Positions 34,324 through 42,744 of a stretch of DNA of 64,000 nucleotides are shown here, piece by piece; position 1 is the stretch's first letter; every line of letters starts with the position of its first letter. The notes beneath the pieces are model-generated. The model had not been told where the DNA came from and made no database searches. It was given only the letters and a program-made list of their open reading frames with translations. The translations under genes and the position numbers were made by a program. The stretch comes from Taibaiella koreensis (lineage in GTDB: Bacteria; Bacteroidota; Bacteroidia; Chitinophagales; Chitinophagaceae), in NCBI RefSeq assembly GCF_003545715.1, contig NZ_QVNU01000001.1, positions 868,001 through 932,000 of the forward strand, given 5' to 3'.

Positions 34324-34725
34324 TCAGGACGCTGCCTGCTTACTACGGATACCCAAAAGCAGGAACAGCCAGCCGGCAATAAAGAAAAGGCCGCCGATGG
34401 GCGTCAGGATGCCAAGACCGCCCAATCCTACCGAAGCGGTAGCTTTGAGATAGATCAGCAGGTAAATGGATCCGGAAAACAAAAGGATGCCGATCACAAA
34501 AGCCCAGGTGGCTCTCCGTATCCAGGCCGACGGAAAAGCCTGGTGCAGCATGCCGGCAATGGCCAGGGCAAAGCTGTGGTAGAACTGATATTTTACGGCT
34601 GTTTCATAGGAAGCCAGCAAGTCGTCGGTAAGATGCGGGCGCAGCGCGTGGGCGCCCATAGCGCCGGTGATCACGCCAATCATAGCAAACAGGAAGGCTG
34701 CAGTAAGAGCGGGTTTGTACGTCAT
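34324..34725 (-). CDS. DUF423 family small membrane protein
   Basis: This 133-residue protein has four hydrophobic segments and matches DUF423. The N-terminal AAFLFAMIGVITGAMGAHAL is diagnostic, followed by YQFYHSFALAIAGML, LFSGSIYLL and GGLFFIAGWLFLLLG. DUF423 proteins are inner-membrane proteins of unknown role. Its ATG overlaps the aroK stop by one base (TGATG-type coupling), so it is translated from the same transcript as aroK. Confidence 0.85.
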   Translation of the reverse strand: MTYKPALTAAFLFAMIGVITGAMGAHALRPHLTDDLLASYETAVKYQFYHSFALAIAGMLHQAFPSAWIRRATWAFVIGILLFSGSIYLLIYLKATASVGLGGLGILTPIGGLFFIAGWLFLLLGIRSKQAAS

Positions 34726-35255
34726 CAGAGCGAAAGATTATTGTCGGAGAGATAATGCTCAAGAGTTGCTGCAAAGGTACTCAGGTTCGCCGTTACGGTG
34801 TCAATTTTCCCATGAGCCTGCTCGTATATTTCTTTTCTTTGCCTGTATAGCTGCGATAGCTTTTCGGCAAGTTCTTGCCGGTTGCCATTAGCCAGTAGCG
34901 GCCGTTCCAGCCCCTGTTGCTCGATATTGGCCAGCAGGGCTTCTGTCGGGGTTTCGAGATACAGCACACAGCCGGCGGTCTTCATCACCTGCAGGTTGTC
35001 TTTGTAGCAGGGTGCACCGCCGCCGGTAGCAACCACGATTTTGTCAGAAAATTCTTCCAGTATCGCTTGCAATGCCTCCCGTTCCTTTTCCCTGAAATAT
35101 TGCTCGCCTATTGTAAAAAGTTGCGGAATGCTGCTGCCTTCACGGGTTTCGATCACACGATCCATGTCTGCCTGCTCATAGTGCAGCAGGTCGCTCAGCT
35201 GGTGCGACCAATAGCTTTTGCCGCTTCCCGGCATGCCGATGAGAAATATGCGCAT
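34725..35255 (-). CDS. aroK: Shikimate kinase
   Basis: This 176-residue P-loop kinase phosphorylates shikimate at the 3-hydroxyl in the chorismate pathway. Walker A is GMPGSGKS (residues 7-14), the shikimate-binding acidic pair is in DMDRVIETREG, and ATGGGAPC plus the lid QGLERPLLA are present. Length is normal. It lies between the alpha/beta hydrolase (9 bp upstream) and DUF423 (1-bp overlap). No other aro gene is nearby. Confidence 0.92.
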   Translation of the reverse strand: MRIFLIGMPGSGKSYWSHQLSDLLHYEQADMDRVIETREGSSIPQLFTIGEQYFREKEREALQAILEEFSDKIVVATGGGAPCYKDNLQVMKTAGCVLYLETPTEALLANIEQQGLERPLLANGNRQELAEKLSQLYRQRKEIYEQAHGKIDTVTANLSTFAATLEHYLSDNNLSL

Positions 35256-35264
35256 AGGTCTGGT

Positions 35265-36071
35265 TTAAAGCAATGCCTGCCGGATGTCCGGGAGCTGTTC
35301 GGCGCCCAGCAGATTGTGTCCTGTATCCATCAGGTGGAGCTTTGCCTGTTTCAGGTTGCGGACAAAACGTTCGCCCTGGGCCGGTGGGAAAATACGATCA
35401 TGTTTACCCATGAACAGATGTGTCTCCACTTTGTACTTGTTCAGGTTCCATTTGACCGCGGCTATATTAACGATCAGCTTGCTGGTCACCGGCCACACAT
35501 AAGAAAGCTGGTGCCTTACGGTTTCATCGGTCAGGTTCCTTACTGCAAATTTAAACCGCGATTCATCGATAATCCTGAATTTTCTCAGGAAATCCACACG
35601 GCCCAGCCATTTTTCGGGCGCCTGCATCATGTTCCTAAATCCTATTTTGCCTATGGGGTTGCGGGTGGCAAAGTGGTACCAGAAATTCTTTTCCAGTCCG
35701 TCGGGCGCCAGTAATACTATTTTTTCGATCCAGTTGGGTTGCTGCTCAACGATATTGAGGCATATTCTTCCCCCCAGGCTGTAGCCCAGGAGCGACACTC
35801 GTTCGGTCCCGAAATCGTTACGGATACCCTGCACAATGGCCATCAGGTCCTTTTTCCGGAAATAAGGGTCTTTCCATTGAGTAAGACCATGGCCAGGCAG
35901 ATCTATCGATACCATCGTGTATTCCTCCTGCAGGAGCTTAGCAAGCGGGGCAAAGATGGCGGCGTCGTTGCCGAAGCCATGAAAAGCAATCAGTAGCTTG
36001 CTGCCACTGCCCATCCGGAGGCAGTGAATGGCGTTGTCGTTATATTTTAAGATGCCAGAGTGGGGTAGCAT
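35265..36071 (-). CDS. Alpha/beta hydrolase
   Basis: This 268-residue cytosolic protein shows the alpha/beta hydrolase fold: HGFGNDAAIF (oxyanion region), LPGHGLT, the nucleophile elbow GYSLGG (S98), an Asp in FMGKHDRIFP and the final His in DTGHNLLGAE. It starts with MLPHSGILKYNDNAIHCL and lacks a signal peptide. Substrate unknown; the fold covers esterases, lipases and C-C hydrolases. It is followed 9 bp later by aroK on the same strand, so it may be in the same operon, although the functions are not linked by sequence. Confidence 0.82.
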   Translation of the reverse strand: MLPHSGILKYNDNAIHCLRMGSGSKLLIAFHGFGNDAAIFAPLAKLLQEEYTMVSIDLPGHGLTQWKDPYFRKKDLMAIVQGIRNDFGTERVSLLGYSLGGRICLNIVEQQPNWIEKIVLLAPDGLEKNFWYHFATRNPIGKIGFRNMMQAPEKWLGRVDFLRKFRIIDESRFKFAVRNLTDETVRHQLSYVWPVTSKLIVNIAAVKWNLNKYKVETHLFMGKHDRIFPPAQGERFVRNLKQAKLHLMDTGHNLLGAEQLPDIRQALL

Positions 36072-36152
36072 ATTTTCTTGATCCCGGGCCGTATTCCTTC
36101 GGCAGTTGATAAGTGCGGGTCGTGCCGGTCAATCCTGTTTGCCGGCAGGGTG

Positions 36153-36187
36153 AAAAAAAGCTGTCACGATCACGGACAGCTTTTTTT
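36153..36187 (-). terminator. Rho-independent terminator after lepB
   Basis: AAAAAAAGCTGTC and its complement flank an 8-nt loop, with a T run on both sides. It is placed between the lepB stop and the hydrolase start, both minus strand. Confidence 0.8.
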
Positions 36188-36189
36188 GT

Positions 36190-37425
36190 TTATTTCTGCA
36201 GGGAGCCTACGCCGCGTAGCAAGCGTCCCCAGCGAATTCCTTTTTTTGTATAAGCGTCCACCTGGTTTTCGGGGTTGCTGCCATAGCTGAGCCAGACGAA
36301 CGAAGCCTTACCGACGATATGGTCTTCCGGTACAAAGCCCCAGAAGCGGGAATCGGCCGAGTTGTGCCGGTTGTCGCCCATCATCCAGTAGTAGTCCATT
36401 TTGAAGGTATACTGGGTGGCTGTCTGGCCATTGATCAGGCATTGGTCGCCTCTTTGCTCAAACTTGTTTCGCTCATAGGTTTCTATAGCACGGCGGTACA
36501 GCACCACATTCTGTGGCGTCAGGCTGATGGTCATGCCTTTTTTCGGGATCAGGATAGGACCATAGTTGTCCTGGTTCCAGGGGAACATAGCAGGATTCTG
36601 GGGGTAAACGGCCTGGCCGCTGGGACCGGTCGCATTGCCTTTGGGCTCCACTGCGGTCGTAACGCTGGTAACGCCCGGGAGCTTACTGTAAGCCTGCATG
36701 GTCCCATATTCCATTTCCATGACCATACCGGTAGTGCTGTTGCCGCCACGGAACAGGATATGGTTCTCTTCGCCATAGTCATTGTCGTAGCGGAATTGCG
36801 GCGTTACCTGCACCAGATAGTCCATGCGTTGGTGCGGGTAAAGCTCGCCCCTGGCGCCATTGACATATACAACGCCGTCGATCACTTCGATCTTATCGCC
36901 GGGTATACCGATGCAACGTTTGATATAGTTTTCTTTTTTATCAACAGGACGGGTGATGATCTCGGTACGGCTCAGTACCGCATCCCTTCCCATCATACGC
37001 ACGGCGGCATAATAATCCTGGGCGGGATCAATCAACATAGCGGTGTCGTTGTTGGGGAAGTTGAACACCACCACATCGTACCGTTTTACTTTACCAAAGC
37101 CCGGAAGCCGGCGGTATTTCCATTGCACGGCGTCGGTATAGGACTTGCCGCCGAATATGGGCATCGTGTTGTGCACCAGCGGAACAGCCAAAGGAGTCAT
37201 GGGCATACGGGGACCATAAGCCACCTTACTTACAAAGAGATAATCGTTGATCAGCATGGTACCTTCCATGGATCCGGAAGGGATCGTATAGGCTTCTATA
37301 AAAAAAGTACGGATCAGCGTGGCGGCAACGATCGCAAATAAAGCGGCATCGAGCCATTCGCGCCATACGGGTTTTCTTTTCTTGTTGGGGTCCTGTTTTT
37401 TCTTTTTCCAGAAAGCTAAACGCAT
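36190..37425 (-). CDS. lepB: Signal peptidase I
   Basis: This 411-residue membrane protease removes Sec and Tat signal peptides. After a lysine-rich cytosolic start (FWKKKKQDPNKKRKP) a single membrane helix leads to the catalytic serine in TIPSGSMEGTM (S52). The general-base lysine is in KENYIKRCIGIPGD (K169). A third conserved box, MMGDNRHNSADSRFWGFV, is near the C-terminus. The protein is longer than E. coli LepB (324), which is usual for Bacteroidota. A -7 motif lies about 73 bp upstream, and a terminator follows the stop. Confidence 0.93.
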   Translation of the reverse strand: MRLAFWKKKKQDPNKKRKPVWREWLDAALFAIVAATLIRTFFIEAYTIPSGSMEGTMLINDYLFVSKVAYGPRMPMTPLAVPLVHNTMPIFGGKSYTDAVQWKYRRLPGFGKVKRYDVVVFNFPNNDTAMLIDPAQDYYAAVRMMGRDAVLSRTEIITRPVDKKENYIKRCIGIPGDKIEVIDGVVYVNGARGELYPHQRMDYLVQVTPQFRYDNDYGEENHILFRGGNSTTGMVMEMEYGTMQAYSKLPGVTSVTTAVEPKGNATGPSGQAVYPQNPAMFPWNQDNYGPILIPKKGMTISLTPQNVVLYRRAIETYERNKFEQRGDQCLINGQTATQYTFKMDYYWMMGDNRHNSADSRFWGFVPEDHIVGKASFVWLSYGSNPENQVDAYTKKGIRWGRLLRGVGSLQK

Positions 37426-37497
37426 ATTCTTGCAGGGATTGATAATCGTTATGGTGTCAGAAGTGCCCGTCTGGTTTTAAAGAGACACTATAAGCGT

Positions 37498-37505
37498 CAA
37501 AAATA
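37498..37505 (-). promoter_or_regulatory. Putative -7 element for lepB
   Basis: On the minus strand TATTTTTG matches TAnnTTTG exactly, 72 bp before the lepB ATG, which implies a leader of about 65 nt. Confidence 0.35.
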
Positions 37506-37556
37506 ACAACTTATTGCCAATAAGCGGTTTTTCATTTATGCTCCCGGCTGAAACAA

Positions 37557-37591
37557 AAAAGCCCTGCTACATGAAGCGTAGCAGGGCTTTT
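37557..37591 (-). terminator. Rho-independent terminator after the DUF4836 gene
   Basis: A 14-bp stem (AAAAGCCCTGCTAC and its complement) with a 7-nt loop lies just after the DUF4836 stop, with a T run on the minus strand. Confidence 0.8.
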
Positions 37592-37610
37592 ACGCTGGTA
37601 TTAAAAAGGT

Positions 37611-39329
37611 TTAGATAGACGGCGCTACCGCGGTAGAATCTGCCGCTTCGGCCGGCGATGCTTCTTCCTGGTCGCCAGGGAGCACATCGTCAACGCTGTC
37701 ACCCATTTTCTTTTCTGCCTCTACTACCTTTTGACCAAAACGGATCAGCTGCAGCAGACTGTTCTCATCCTTGTTCTGGAAAGTTGCTTCGAAGTGCATT
37801 TCGGTATGGTCGCCGTCCAGCTTGCCGCCATAGGCCTTAACCGATTCGAATAACTGCTTGCCGTCGTGGAATACCGAGCTGTCCTCTTTGCCATACAGCA
37901 GGTCGAGCGGCACGGAATTGATCGAATTCTTGACGTCCAGGAAAAAGCCGGATGGATTGCTCTTTACTTCTGAGGGAATGTTAAATGCTTTGTTGCCCGA
38001 GGTCTGCAGGAAACTTGTAGCCACTCCGGCCTCGTTGGAAGCCACAACATAAGCGCCATCGGTAGCCAGGGTCATCGATCCGCCAATCATATAGGTATTG
38101 GGCGTAGCGCCGGGAGAAAGCAGGCCATTGCTTACCACTGTCTGCAGCAATTTGTCAAAGGCTGTCTTATCCTTGATCTTCATAGACAAGACCGCTTTAA
38201 ATGAAGGTACCGGCTTGGTATAGTTCACCGAAGAGCCGGCCAGTGTGTAGGATTCGCTCTCGGTAGTTACTTTAAAGTCGGTAAAGGCCAGAAGGAAATC
38301 GCCGCTGAAGGCATTGAGGATATCGTCGAAGCTCAGGTTGATCTCTTTAAGCGCTGTAGTGGCCAGCGGCAGCATGCCAATGGTATCGACCAAAGCCCGG
38401 ATACCCTGTGGATTGAAATGATGGCTCAGCATCAGGTTCATCTGGCTGCCGGGCACCTTGCCCAGCAGATCGTTGTTCACCGATTTTACTTCAAGAGCCG
38501 AAGCGATGCCTTTTACGCTGGGGTTGAAGTAATAACGCGCATCACCGGTGATCTTTCCTTTTTCAAAATCGATACCACCAGCCAGGAAGGCGTCTTTGAT
38601 CAGCTTTTTCTGCGAAGCCAGCACAGTGCCGGCCTGGCCCAGCTCTTCCTGCGGCATGGCGTTGGTCAAGGCTTCGTAGTTCATCCATACACCTATGTCG
38701 TGACCGGCTTTCATCAGCGCCGTAAACTTATCGTTGGTCAACAGGGATTGGTCTTTTTGCAGGCCGAATGTTTTCTCTATCTCTTCGGTAAGGAGTGTGC
38801 TGTTGTCCGCCGCGGGTTTCATGGTGCCGTCTTCGGTCCATTCTCTTTGCGCTGTAGTGGCCGCTACAATGGCGGTCTCTTTATCCCAGCCTACACATAT
38901 ATTCGGATTGAGCGTAGCGAAAGAGAATTTGTCCTTGGTTGTGATCTTCGCTTCTTTGAATTGCTCTTTTAGAAATGCGCGGAACTTTTCCGCGTCTTTC
39001 AGGGGCAGCAGCACCTGGAAACGGGATTTGCTGGGCAGGCGCATATCGGGAACCGCATAGGCATATACGGTGGTGAGGTATTGAAGGCCGGTCTTCTCCA
39101 GGTCAAAATGGGCCGTATCGCCACCGGCGCCACGGGTCATCTCCTTCAACATGGGGCTGCCCGAAAGCATACTCAGGCCTACTTTTTGCACCAGTTGGCC
39201 GGTGTTGATGCTGATCACGCCTATCGCATCTTTGGGAATATAGCGGGTGGAATCGTCTTTTTTGCTGCAGCTGGCCAGGAATACCATGAGGCACAGCGCA
39301 ACGGGCACTAGGCGAAGGGTCATTTTCAT
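37611..39329 (-). CDS. DUF4836 family lipoprotein
   Basis: The ATG at 39329 gives 572 residues; an upstream frame adds a non-signal extension. The signal MKMTLRLVPVALCLMVFLASC ends in a lipobox, after which SKKDDSTRYIPKDAIGVISIN begins the DUF4836 domain. The protein is long, alpha/beta, and rich in short repeats such as GKLDGDHTEMHFEATFQ. DUF4836 lipoproteins are common in Bacteroidota; their function is unknown. The acidic C-terminus (DSVDDVLPGDQEEASPAEAAD) is notable. The gene is flanked by terminators and appears monocistronic. Confidence 0.8.
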   Translation of the reverse strand: MKMTLRLVPVALCLMVFLASCSKKDDSTRYIPKDAIGVISINTGQLVQKVGLSMLSGSPMLKEMTRGAGGDTAHFDLEKTGLQYLTTVYAYAVPDMRLPSKSRFQVLLPLKDAEKFRAFLKEQFKEAKITTKDKFSFATLNPNICVGWDKETAIVAATTAQREWTEDGTMKPAADNSTLLTEEIEKTFGLQKDQSLLTNDKFTALMKAGHDIGVWMNYEALTNAMPQEELGQAGTVLASQKKLIKDAFLAGGIDFEKGKITGDARYYFNPSVKGIASALEVKSVNNDLLGKVPGSQMNLMLSHHFNPQGIRALVDTIGMLPLATTALKEINLSFDDILNAFSGDFLLAFTDFKVTTESESYTLAGSSVNYTKPVPSFKAVLSMKIKDKTAFDKLLQTVVSNGLLSPGATPNTYMIGGSMTLATDGAYVVASNEAGVATSFLQTSGNKAFNIPSEVKSNPSGFFLDVKNSINSVPLDLLYGKEDSSVFHDGKQLFESVKAYGGKLDGDHTEMHFEATFQNKDENSLLQLIRFGQKVVEAEKKMGDSVDDVLPGDQEEASPAEAADSTAVAPSI

Positions 39330-39347
39330 CGATAAAGTTTTAGCTGG

Positions 39348-39355
39348 CAAAAATA
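39348..39355 (-). promoter_or_regulatory. Putative -7 element for the DUF4836 gene
   Basis: On the minus strand TATTTTTG matches TAnnTTTG exactly, 18 bp before the ATG. It overlaps the U-tract of the upstream terminator. Confidence 0.4.
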
Positions 39356-39381
39356 AAAAAGCCTTGTCATATAACAAGGCT
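39352..39381 (-). terminator. Terminator of the DUF3127 gene
   Basis: Minus-strand AGCCTTGT and ACAAGGCT around a 6-nt loop, followed by TTTTTTATTTTT. It lies 35 bp after the DUF3127 stop and merges with the next promoter. Confidence 0.7.
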
Positions 39382-39415
39382 CTATTTGTAACGGAACATC
39401 TTTTGTACAATCTTA

Positions 39416-39838
39416 TCAGAACGGCAGATCATCGGGCTGGTTGCCGGCATTACCAAAGTTGTTGTTCTGCTGCGGCTGGAATTGCTGCTGCGGTTGCTGT
39501 TGATATTGCTGCTGCGGCTGCGGAGCGCCTGCTGCGGGAGCAGCTGAAGCCCGCTCTACTCTCCAGGCATTAAGATTGGTGATATATTTTACCTGGCCGT
39601 CGCGTTCCCAGCGGTTGCCCCTGATGTTGAAATTCACTTTGAGCATCTCTCCTTCCTGGAACTGGTCGATCACGGCGCAGCTTTGGTTTACCAACTGGAA
39701 AGAAGCATAATTGGTAAATACCATACCGGTAGGACTTTCATCGGTGAGCTCCAGCACGAACTCTCTTTTTGAAAAATTGTCTTTGATCTGTTGTGTAGGG
39801 AATTTGGCATGTAATCTGCCGGACACTTCTAAACTCAT
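39416..39838 (-). CDS. DUF3127 OB-fold protein with SSB-like acidic tail
   Basis: This 140-residue protein starts MSLEVSGRLHAKFPTQQIKD and continues with REFVLELTDESP, FQLVNQSCAVIDQFQEGEML and NFNIRGNRWERDGQVKYITN, ending the domain LNAWRVERA. This is the DUF3127 family, which has an OB-like beta fold and is thought to be an ssDNA-binding or SSB-related protein of Bacteroidota. A glutamine-rich linker of about 35 residues follows, and the C-terminus is QPDDLPF. That ending closely resembles the SSB acidic tip (DDxPF) that recruits repair and replication proteins. It is flanked by a promoter motif upstream and a terminator downstream. It is not the canonical SSB. Confidence 0.8.
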   Translation of the reverse strand: MSLEVSGRLHAKFPTQQIKDNFSKREFVLELTDESPTGMVFTNYASFQLVNQSCAVIDQFQEGEMLKVNFNIRGNRWERDGQVKYITNLNAWRVERASAAPAAGAPQPQQQYQQQPQQQFQPQQNNNFGNAGNQPDDLPF

Positions 39839-39865
39839 ATTAGCTGTATTTATAAAATTAATAAG

Positions 39866-39873
39866 CGAAGTTA
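39866..39873 (-). promoter_or_regulatory. Putative -7 element for the DUF3127 gene
   Basis: On the minus strand TAACTTCG is one base from TAnnTTTG, 27 bp before the ATG. Confidence 0.3.
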
Positions 39874-39925
39874 AGGTATTTTTTTAAGGTATGTTCCATC
39901 TTTTATGCTAAAGTAAGGCAGCCGA

Positions 39926-40393
39926 TCAGGCCTCACCATTTACACTCAGGTCATGTACTTTTTGCTCGTCGAGATTGACCCTGATATTGAAAAAACAATT
40001 GCCGCCATCGTGTACCCAAATCAGGTCCCGACGCCAATCCCTATCACTATTGGCGACAAATTCGGGACAAAAACAGTTGATCCATACCTCCTTAGTGCCA
40101 TTTTTGAGCGTCATCGGGAAATATTGTCTCCGGTATTCCTTCCACCCGATCCGGTCTTCCTGACGCTGTTGCCGGTTGTACCGGTCGAAAAAGATGGTAA
40201 GCAACATTTCTATACAGCCGATCTCCTTGTCTGAAAGGCCTGCCGGTTTGCTGTTGCCGGCAATAAAGGCCGGCACCTCGTCAAAGACCTTGATCAGCCC
40301 ATAGTTGACCACCATTATTTTAGGCTTGGCGCTTTGTGCCGCACTATTGGCTGCCCATATCATAAGCATGAATATACCTATAGCCTTTCTCAT
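39926..40393 (-). CDS. Secreted hypothetical protein
   Basis: The ATG at 40393 gives 155 residues with a signal peptide (MRKAIGIFMLMIWAANSAAQ); an ATG at 40423 would add ten non-signal residues. The mature part starts SAKPKIMVVNYGLIKVFDEVP and contains IGCIEMLLTIFFDRYNRQQRQ. A tryptophan-rich end (VWINCFCPEFVANSDRDWRR, DLIWVHDGGNCFF) includes three cysteines. I do not recognise the family. It starts 37 bp after the tpiA stop on the same strand. Function unknown. Confidence 0.65.
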   Translation of the reverse strand: MRKAIGIFMLMIWAANSAAQSAKPKIMVVNYGLIKVFDEVPAFIAGNSKPAGLSDKEIGCIEMLLTIFFDRYNRQQRQEDRIGWKEYRRQYFPMTLKNGTKEVWINCFCPEFVANSDRDWRRDLIWVHDGGNCFFNIRVNLDEQKVHDLSVNGEA

Positions 40394-40430
40394 ACCTAAA
40401 GCGTTTGGTTTACATGACTTCAATTAACCT

Positions 40431-41201
40431 TTACAGAGCCGCTTTGACGATCCCTTCAAAATCATCTGCATTGAGGGATGCGCCGCCTATAAGACCGCCA
40501 TCGACATCGGGGCATGCAAACAGTTCCGGTGCGTTGGACGGTTTGGCGCTACCGCCGTAGAGGATCGTAGTGGCGTCGGCAAGCTCAGCGCCATATTGCT
40601 CAGCAAGCAGGCTGCGGATAAAAGCATGCATATCCTGTGCCTGGGCAGCGGTGGCGGTACGCCCGGTGCCGATAGCCCATACCGGTTCGTAAGCGATCAC
40701 GATATGACCCCATTGGTCTGCGCTGAGGTGGAACAGTCCTCCCTCGATCTGGCGACGCACCAGGTCGTTCTGGGTACCGGCATCCCTGATCTCCAAAGGT
40801 TCGCCCACGCAAAAGATCACTTTCAGGCCCTGGCTGAGCGCAGCGTCGGTCTTTTTGGCCAGCAGGGCCTCATCTTCGCCGAAGTACTGGCGGCGTTCGC
40901 TGTGCCCGAGGATTACATAAGCAACAGCTACGCTTTTCAGCATGCCGGCCGATATTTCGCCGGTATAAGCGCCGGAAGCTTCCTGGTGGCAATTCTGAGC
41001 TGCCAGGAAATGACCCGGCACATCTTTCAGCTGTGTAGCGGCAAGCTCAAGCTGGGTAAAGGGCGGCGCGATAAGGACCTCCAGGTTTTCGGGAAGTGCC
41101 AGGGCGGCAGTCCTTTTCAGGATATCGGTCACCAGTTGTTTTCCTTCGAAAAGATTCTGGTTCATTTTCCAGTTGCCGGCTACAATTTTCTTTCTTGACA
41201 T
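40431..41201 (-). CDS. tpiA: Triosephosphate isomerase
   Basis: This 256-residue cytosolic TIM-barrel enzyme interconverts dihydroxyacetone phosphate and glyceraldehyde 3-phosphate. N-terminal AGNWKMNQN carries the active-site Asn and Lys. GHSERRQYFGED gives the electrophilic His, and AYEPVWAIGTGRTAT has the catalytic Glu and flexible loop. GGLIGGASLN is the phosphate-binding end. Length is normal. It is possibly co-transcribed with the secreted hypothetical gene downstream. Confidence 0.96.
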   Translation of the reverse strand: MSRKKIVAGNWKMNQNLFEGKQLVTDILKRTAALALPENLEVLIAPPFTQLELAATQLKDVPGHFLAAQNCHQEASGAYTGEISAGMLKSVAVAYVILGHSERRQYFGEDEALLAKKTDAALSQGLKVIFCVGEPLEIRDAGTQNDLVRRQIEGGLFHLSADQWGHIVIAYEPVWAIGTGRTATAAQAQDMHAFIRSLLAEQYGAELADATTILYGGSAKPSNAPELFACPDVDGGLIGGASLNADDFEGIVKAAL

Positions 41202-41256
41202 GTAAAAATATAAGAGGTTTGAATGTATAGAAGTTTTTATCGCGATAGTTACGGGT

Positions 41257-42561
41257 TTAGGGTTGCTGTGTTACGTTCATCAGGTTTCGCTGCTTTGCCG
41301 TGCGCTCAAATACATGCTGAAGAACGGCCTTTTCCCCGGCGCTTAATTGCCTGTTGCGCCGTACCATCATACGGTTGGCCGTGTCGAGCGCCTTTTCCAG
41401 GGTGTAGGTGGTCATGCCGTCGCTGCCGCCCCAGCTGAAAGAAGGGATAAATTTCTCGGGAAAGCCGCCGCCGTAAATATTGCAACTAATACCGGCTACG
41501 GTGCCAGTATTGAACATAGTATTGATACCACATTTGGAATGGTCTCCCATGAGCAGGCCGCAGAACTGGAGCCCGGTTCTCACGGAGCGATGCTCATACT
41601 CGTCCCATATTTTTACTTCGTCGTAGTTATTCTTCAGATTGGAACAATTGGTATCGGCGCCCAGATTGCACCATTCCCCTATGACGGCGTTGCCCAGGAA
41701 GCCATCGTGTCCCTTGTTGCTGTTGGCAAAGAAGACTACGTTGCTGATCTCGCCGCCGACTTTGCATCCAGGCCCTATAGTAGTGCCGCCGTACACCTTG
41801 GCGCCCATTTTGAGCACGGCATGCTCACCCAATGCAAAGGCGCCCCTGATGATGCTACCATCCATGATCTCGGCATCTTTACCGATATAAATGGGACCGC
41901 TGACGGCGTTCAGGATGCAGGGATATATTTTTGCGCCGGGCTCAATAAAAATATTGGAAGGGTTGAGCGCTGTAACATAGGCTGGGAGCTCCTGGGATTG
42001 ACGGCCTGTAGTAATGAGGGCGAAGTCGTCTTTAATCGATTGTTCGTTGGCCGAAAACAGGTCCCATACCTGTTCCAGCTTGCGGAAAAAACTGGTATAG
42101 CCGATCACTTTTATGGCCTGGCGGGCTGTTTCCAGCTCTTTGCCATGCTCCAGGGTCTGTTCGGTGCGATAGGCAATCAGCACCTCATCCTGCATCAGTG
42201 CTTCGCCGGGTTGCAGGTCGTGCACAGCTTTAGCCATATCAGCCGTAGCAAAAAGGGTGCTGTTGATATAGGTGTGCGCCATGCTGCTGCCGGGCGTACT
42301 CACCTGGCTTGCAGGCAGGCTTGCGCCGGGCCTTTGCTCGAAAAGCTGCTTCAGGCGATCGGTAATGCCGGCGCCTTCCGGGTGAAGGGGAAAGACTCCC
42401 TGGAGGTAAGCTTCGGTAAGGGTCCCTGTTGCCGCTTCAAGCAGCAGCTCCCAACGCTCCCGCATGGTAAGGATGCCGCAACGCATATCGGCCAGCGGAC
42501 GGGTATGGGTAAAGGGAAGGAAACGGTAACGGGCAGGACCGTCAAATAAAATAAATGACAT
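41257..42561 (-). CDS. GlmU-like sugar nucleotidyltransferase
   Basis: This 434-residue protein belongs to the Bacteroidota GlmU-like family of putative sugar nucleotidyltransferases. It has an N-terminal nucleotidyltransferase-like part (FILFDGPARYRFLPFTHTRP) and a C-terminal left-handed hexapeptide helix (about 205-370). The helix includes IFIEPGAKIYPC, PIYIGKDAEIMDG and GGTTIGPGCKVGGE, and GDHSKCGINTMFNTGTVAG gives the acetyl-CoA-type end. It is distinct from bifunctional GlmU. It is transcribed alone, just upstream of tpiA on the same strand with a 55-bp gap. A sugar-1-phosphate substrate is likely. Confidence 0.8.
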   Translation of the reverse strand: MSFILFDGPARYRFLPFTHTRPLADMRCGILTMRERWELLLEAATGTLTEAYLQGVFPLHPEGAGITDRLKQLFEQRPGASLPASQVSTPGSSMAHTYINSTLFATADMAKAVHDLQPGEALMQDEVLIAYRTEQTLEHGKELETARQAIKVIGYTSFFRKLEQVWDLFSANEQSIKDDFALITTGRQSQELPAYVTALNPSNIFIEPGAKIYPCILNAVSGPIYIGKDAEIMDGSIIRGAFALGEHAVLKMGAKVYGGTTIGPGCKVGGEISNVVFFANSNKGHDGFLGNAVIGEWCNLGADTNCSNLKNNYDEVKIWDEYEHRSVRTGLQFCGLLMGDHSKCGINTMFNTGTVAGISCNIYGGGFPEKFIPSFSWGGSDGMTTYTLEKALDTANRMMVRRNRQLSAGEKAVLQHVFERTAKQRNLMNVTQQP

Positions 42562-42699
42562 AGATCAGGGAAAATTGCGCAGCGAAGTTCGGTAATTTTT
42601 GAAAAGATAGGCCGTGGAGGGAAGCACTTCTGCATAAAGGTTTGTGAACTCCCGCAAGAGGAATGACAACGCTTTGCTGCATAAACAAGCGATAATGCT

Positions 42700-42707
42700 T
42701 ACCTTTG
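42700..42707 (+). promoter_or_regulatory. Putative -7 element for def
   Basis: TACCTTTG matches TAnnTTTG exactly, 37 bp before the def ATG. A TTTG at 42673-42676 lies 23 bp upstream, so the -33 spacing is longer than usual. Confidence 0.4.
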
Positions 42708-42744
42708 CACTCTTTTTAATTTATTAGAACAAGAGATTCAAAAC

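Noticed and set aside
34198-34755. 185-codon plus-strand frame
   Set aside because: Antisense to DUF423 and aroK; both real genes are supported by conserved motifs.
36319-37341. 340-codon plus-strand frame
   Set aside because: Antisense to lepB; no domain and unusual composition.
41347-42549. 400-codon plus-strand frame
   Set aside because: Antisense to the GlmU-like gene, whose hexapeptide repeats are convincing.
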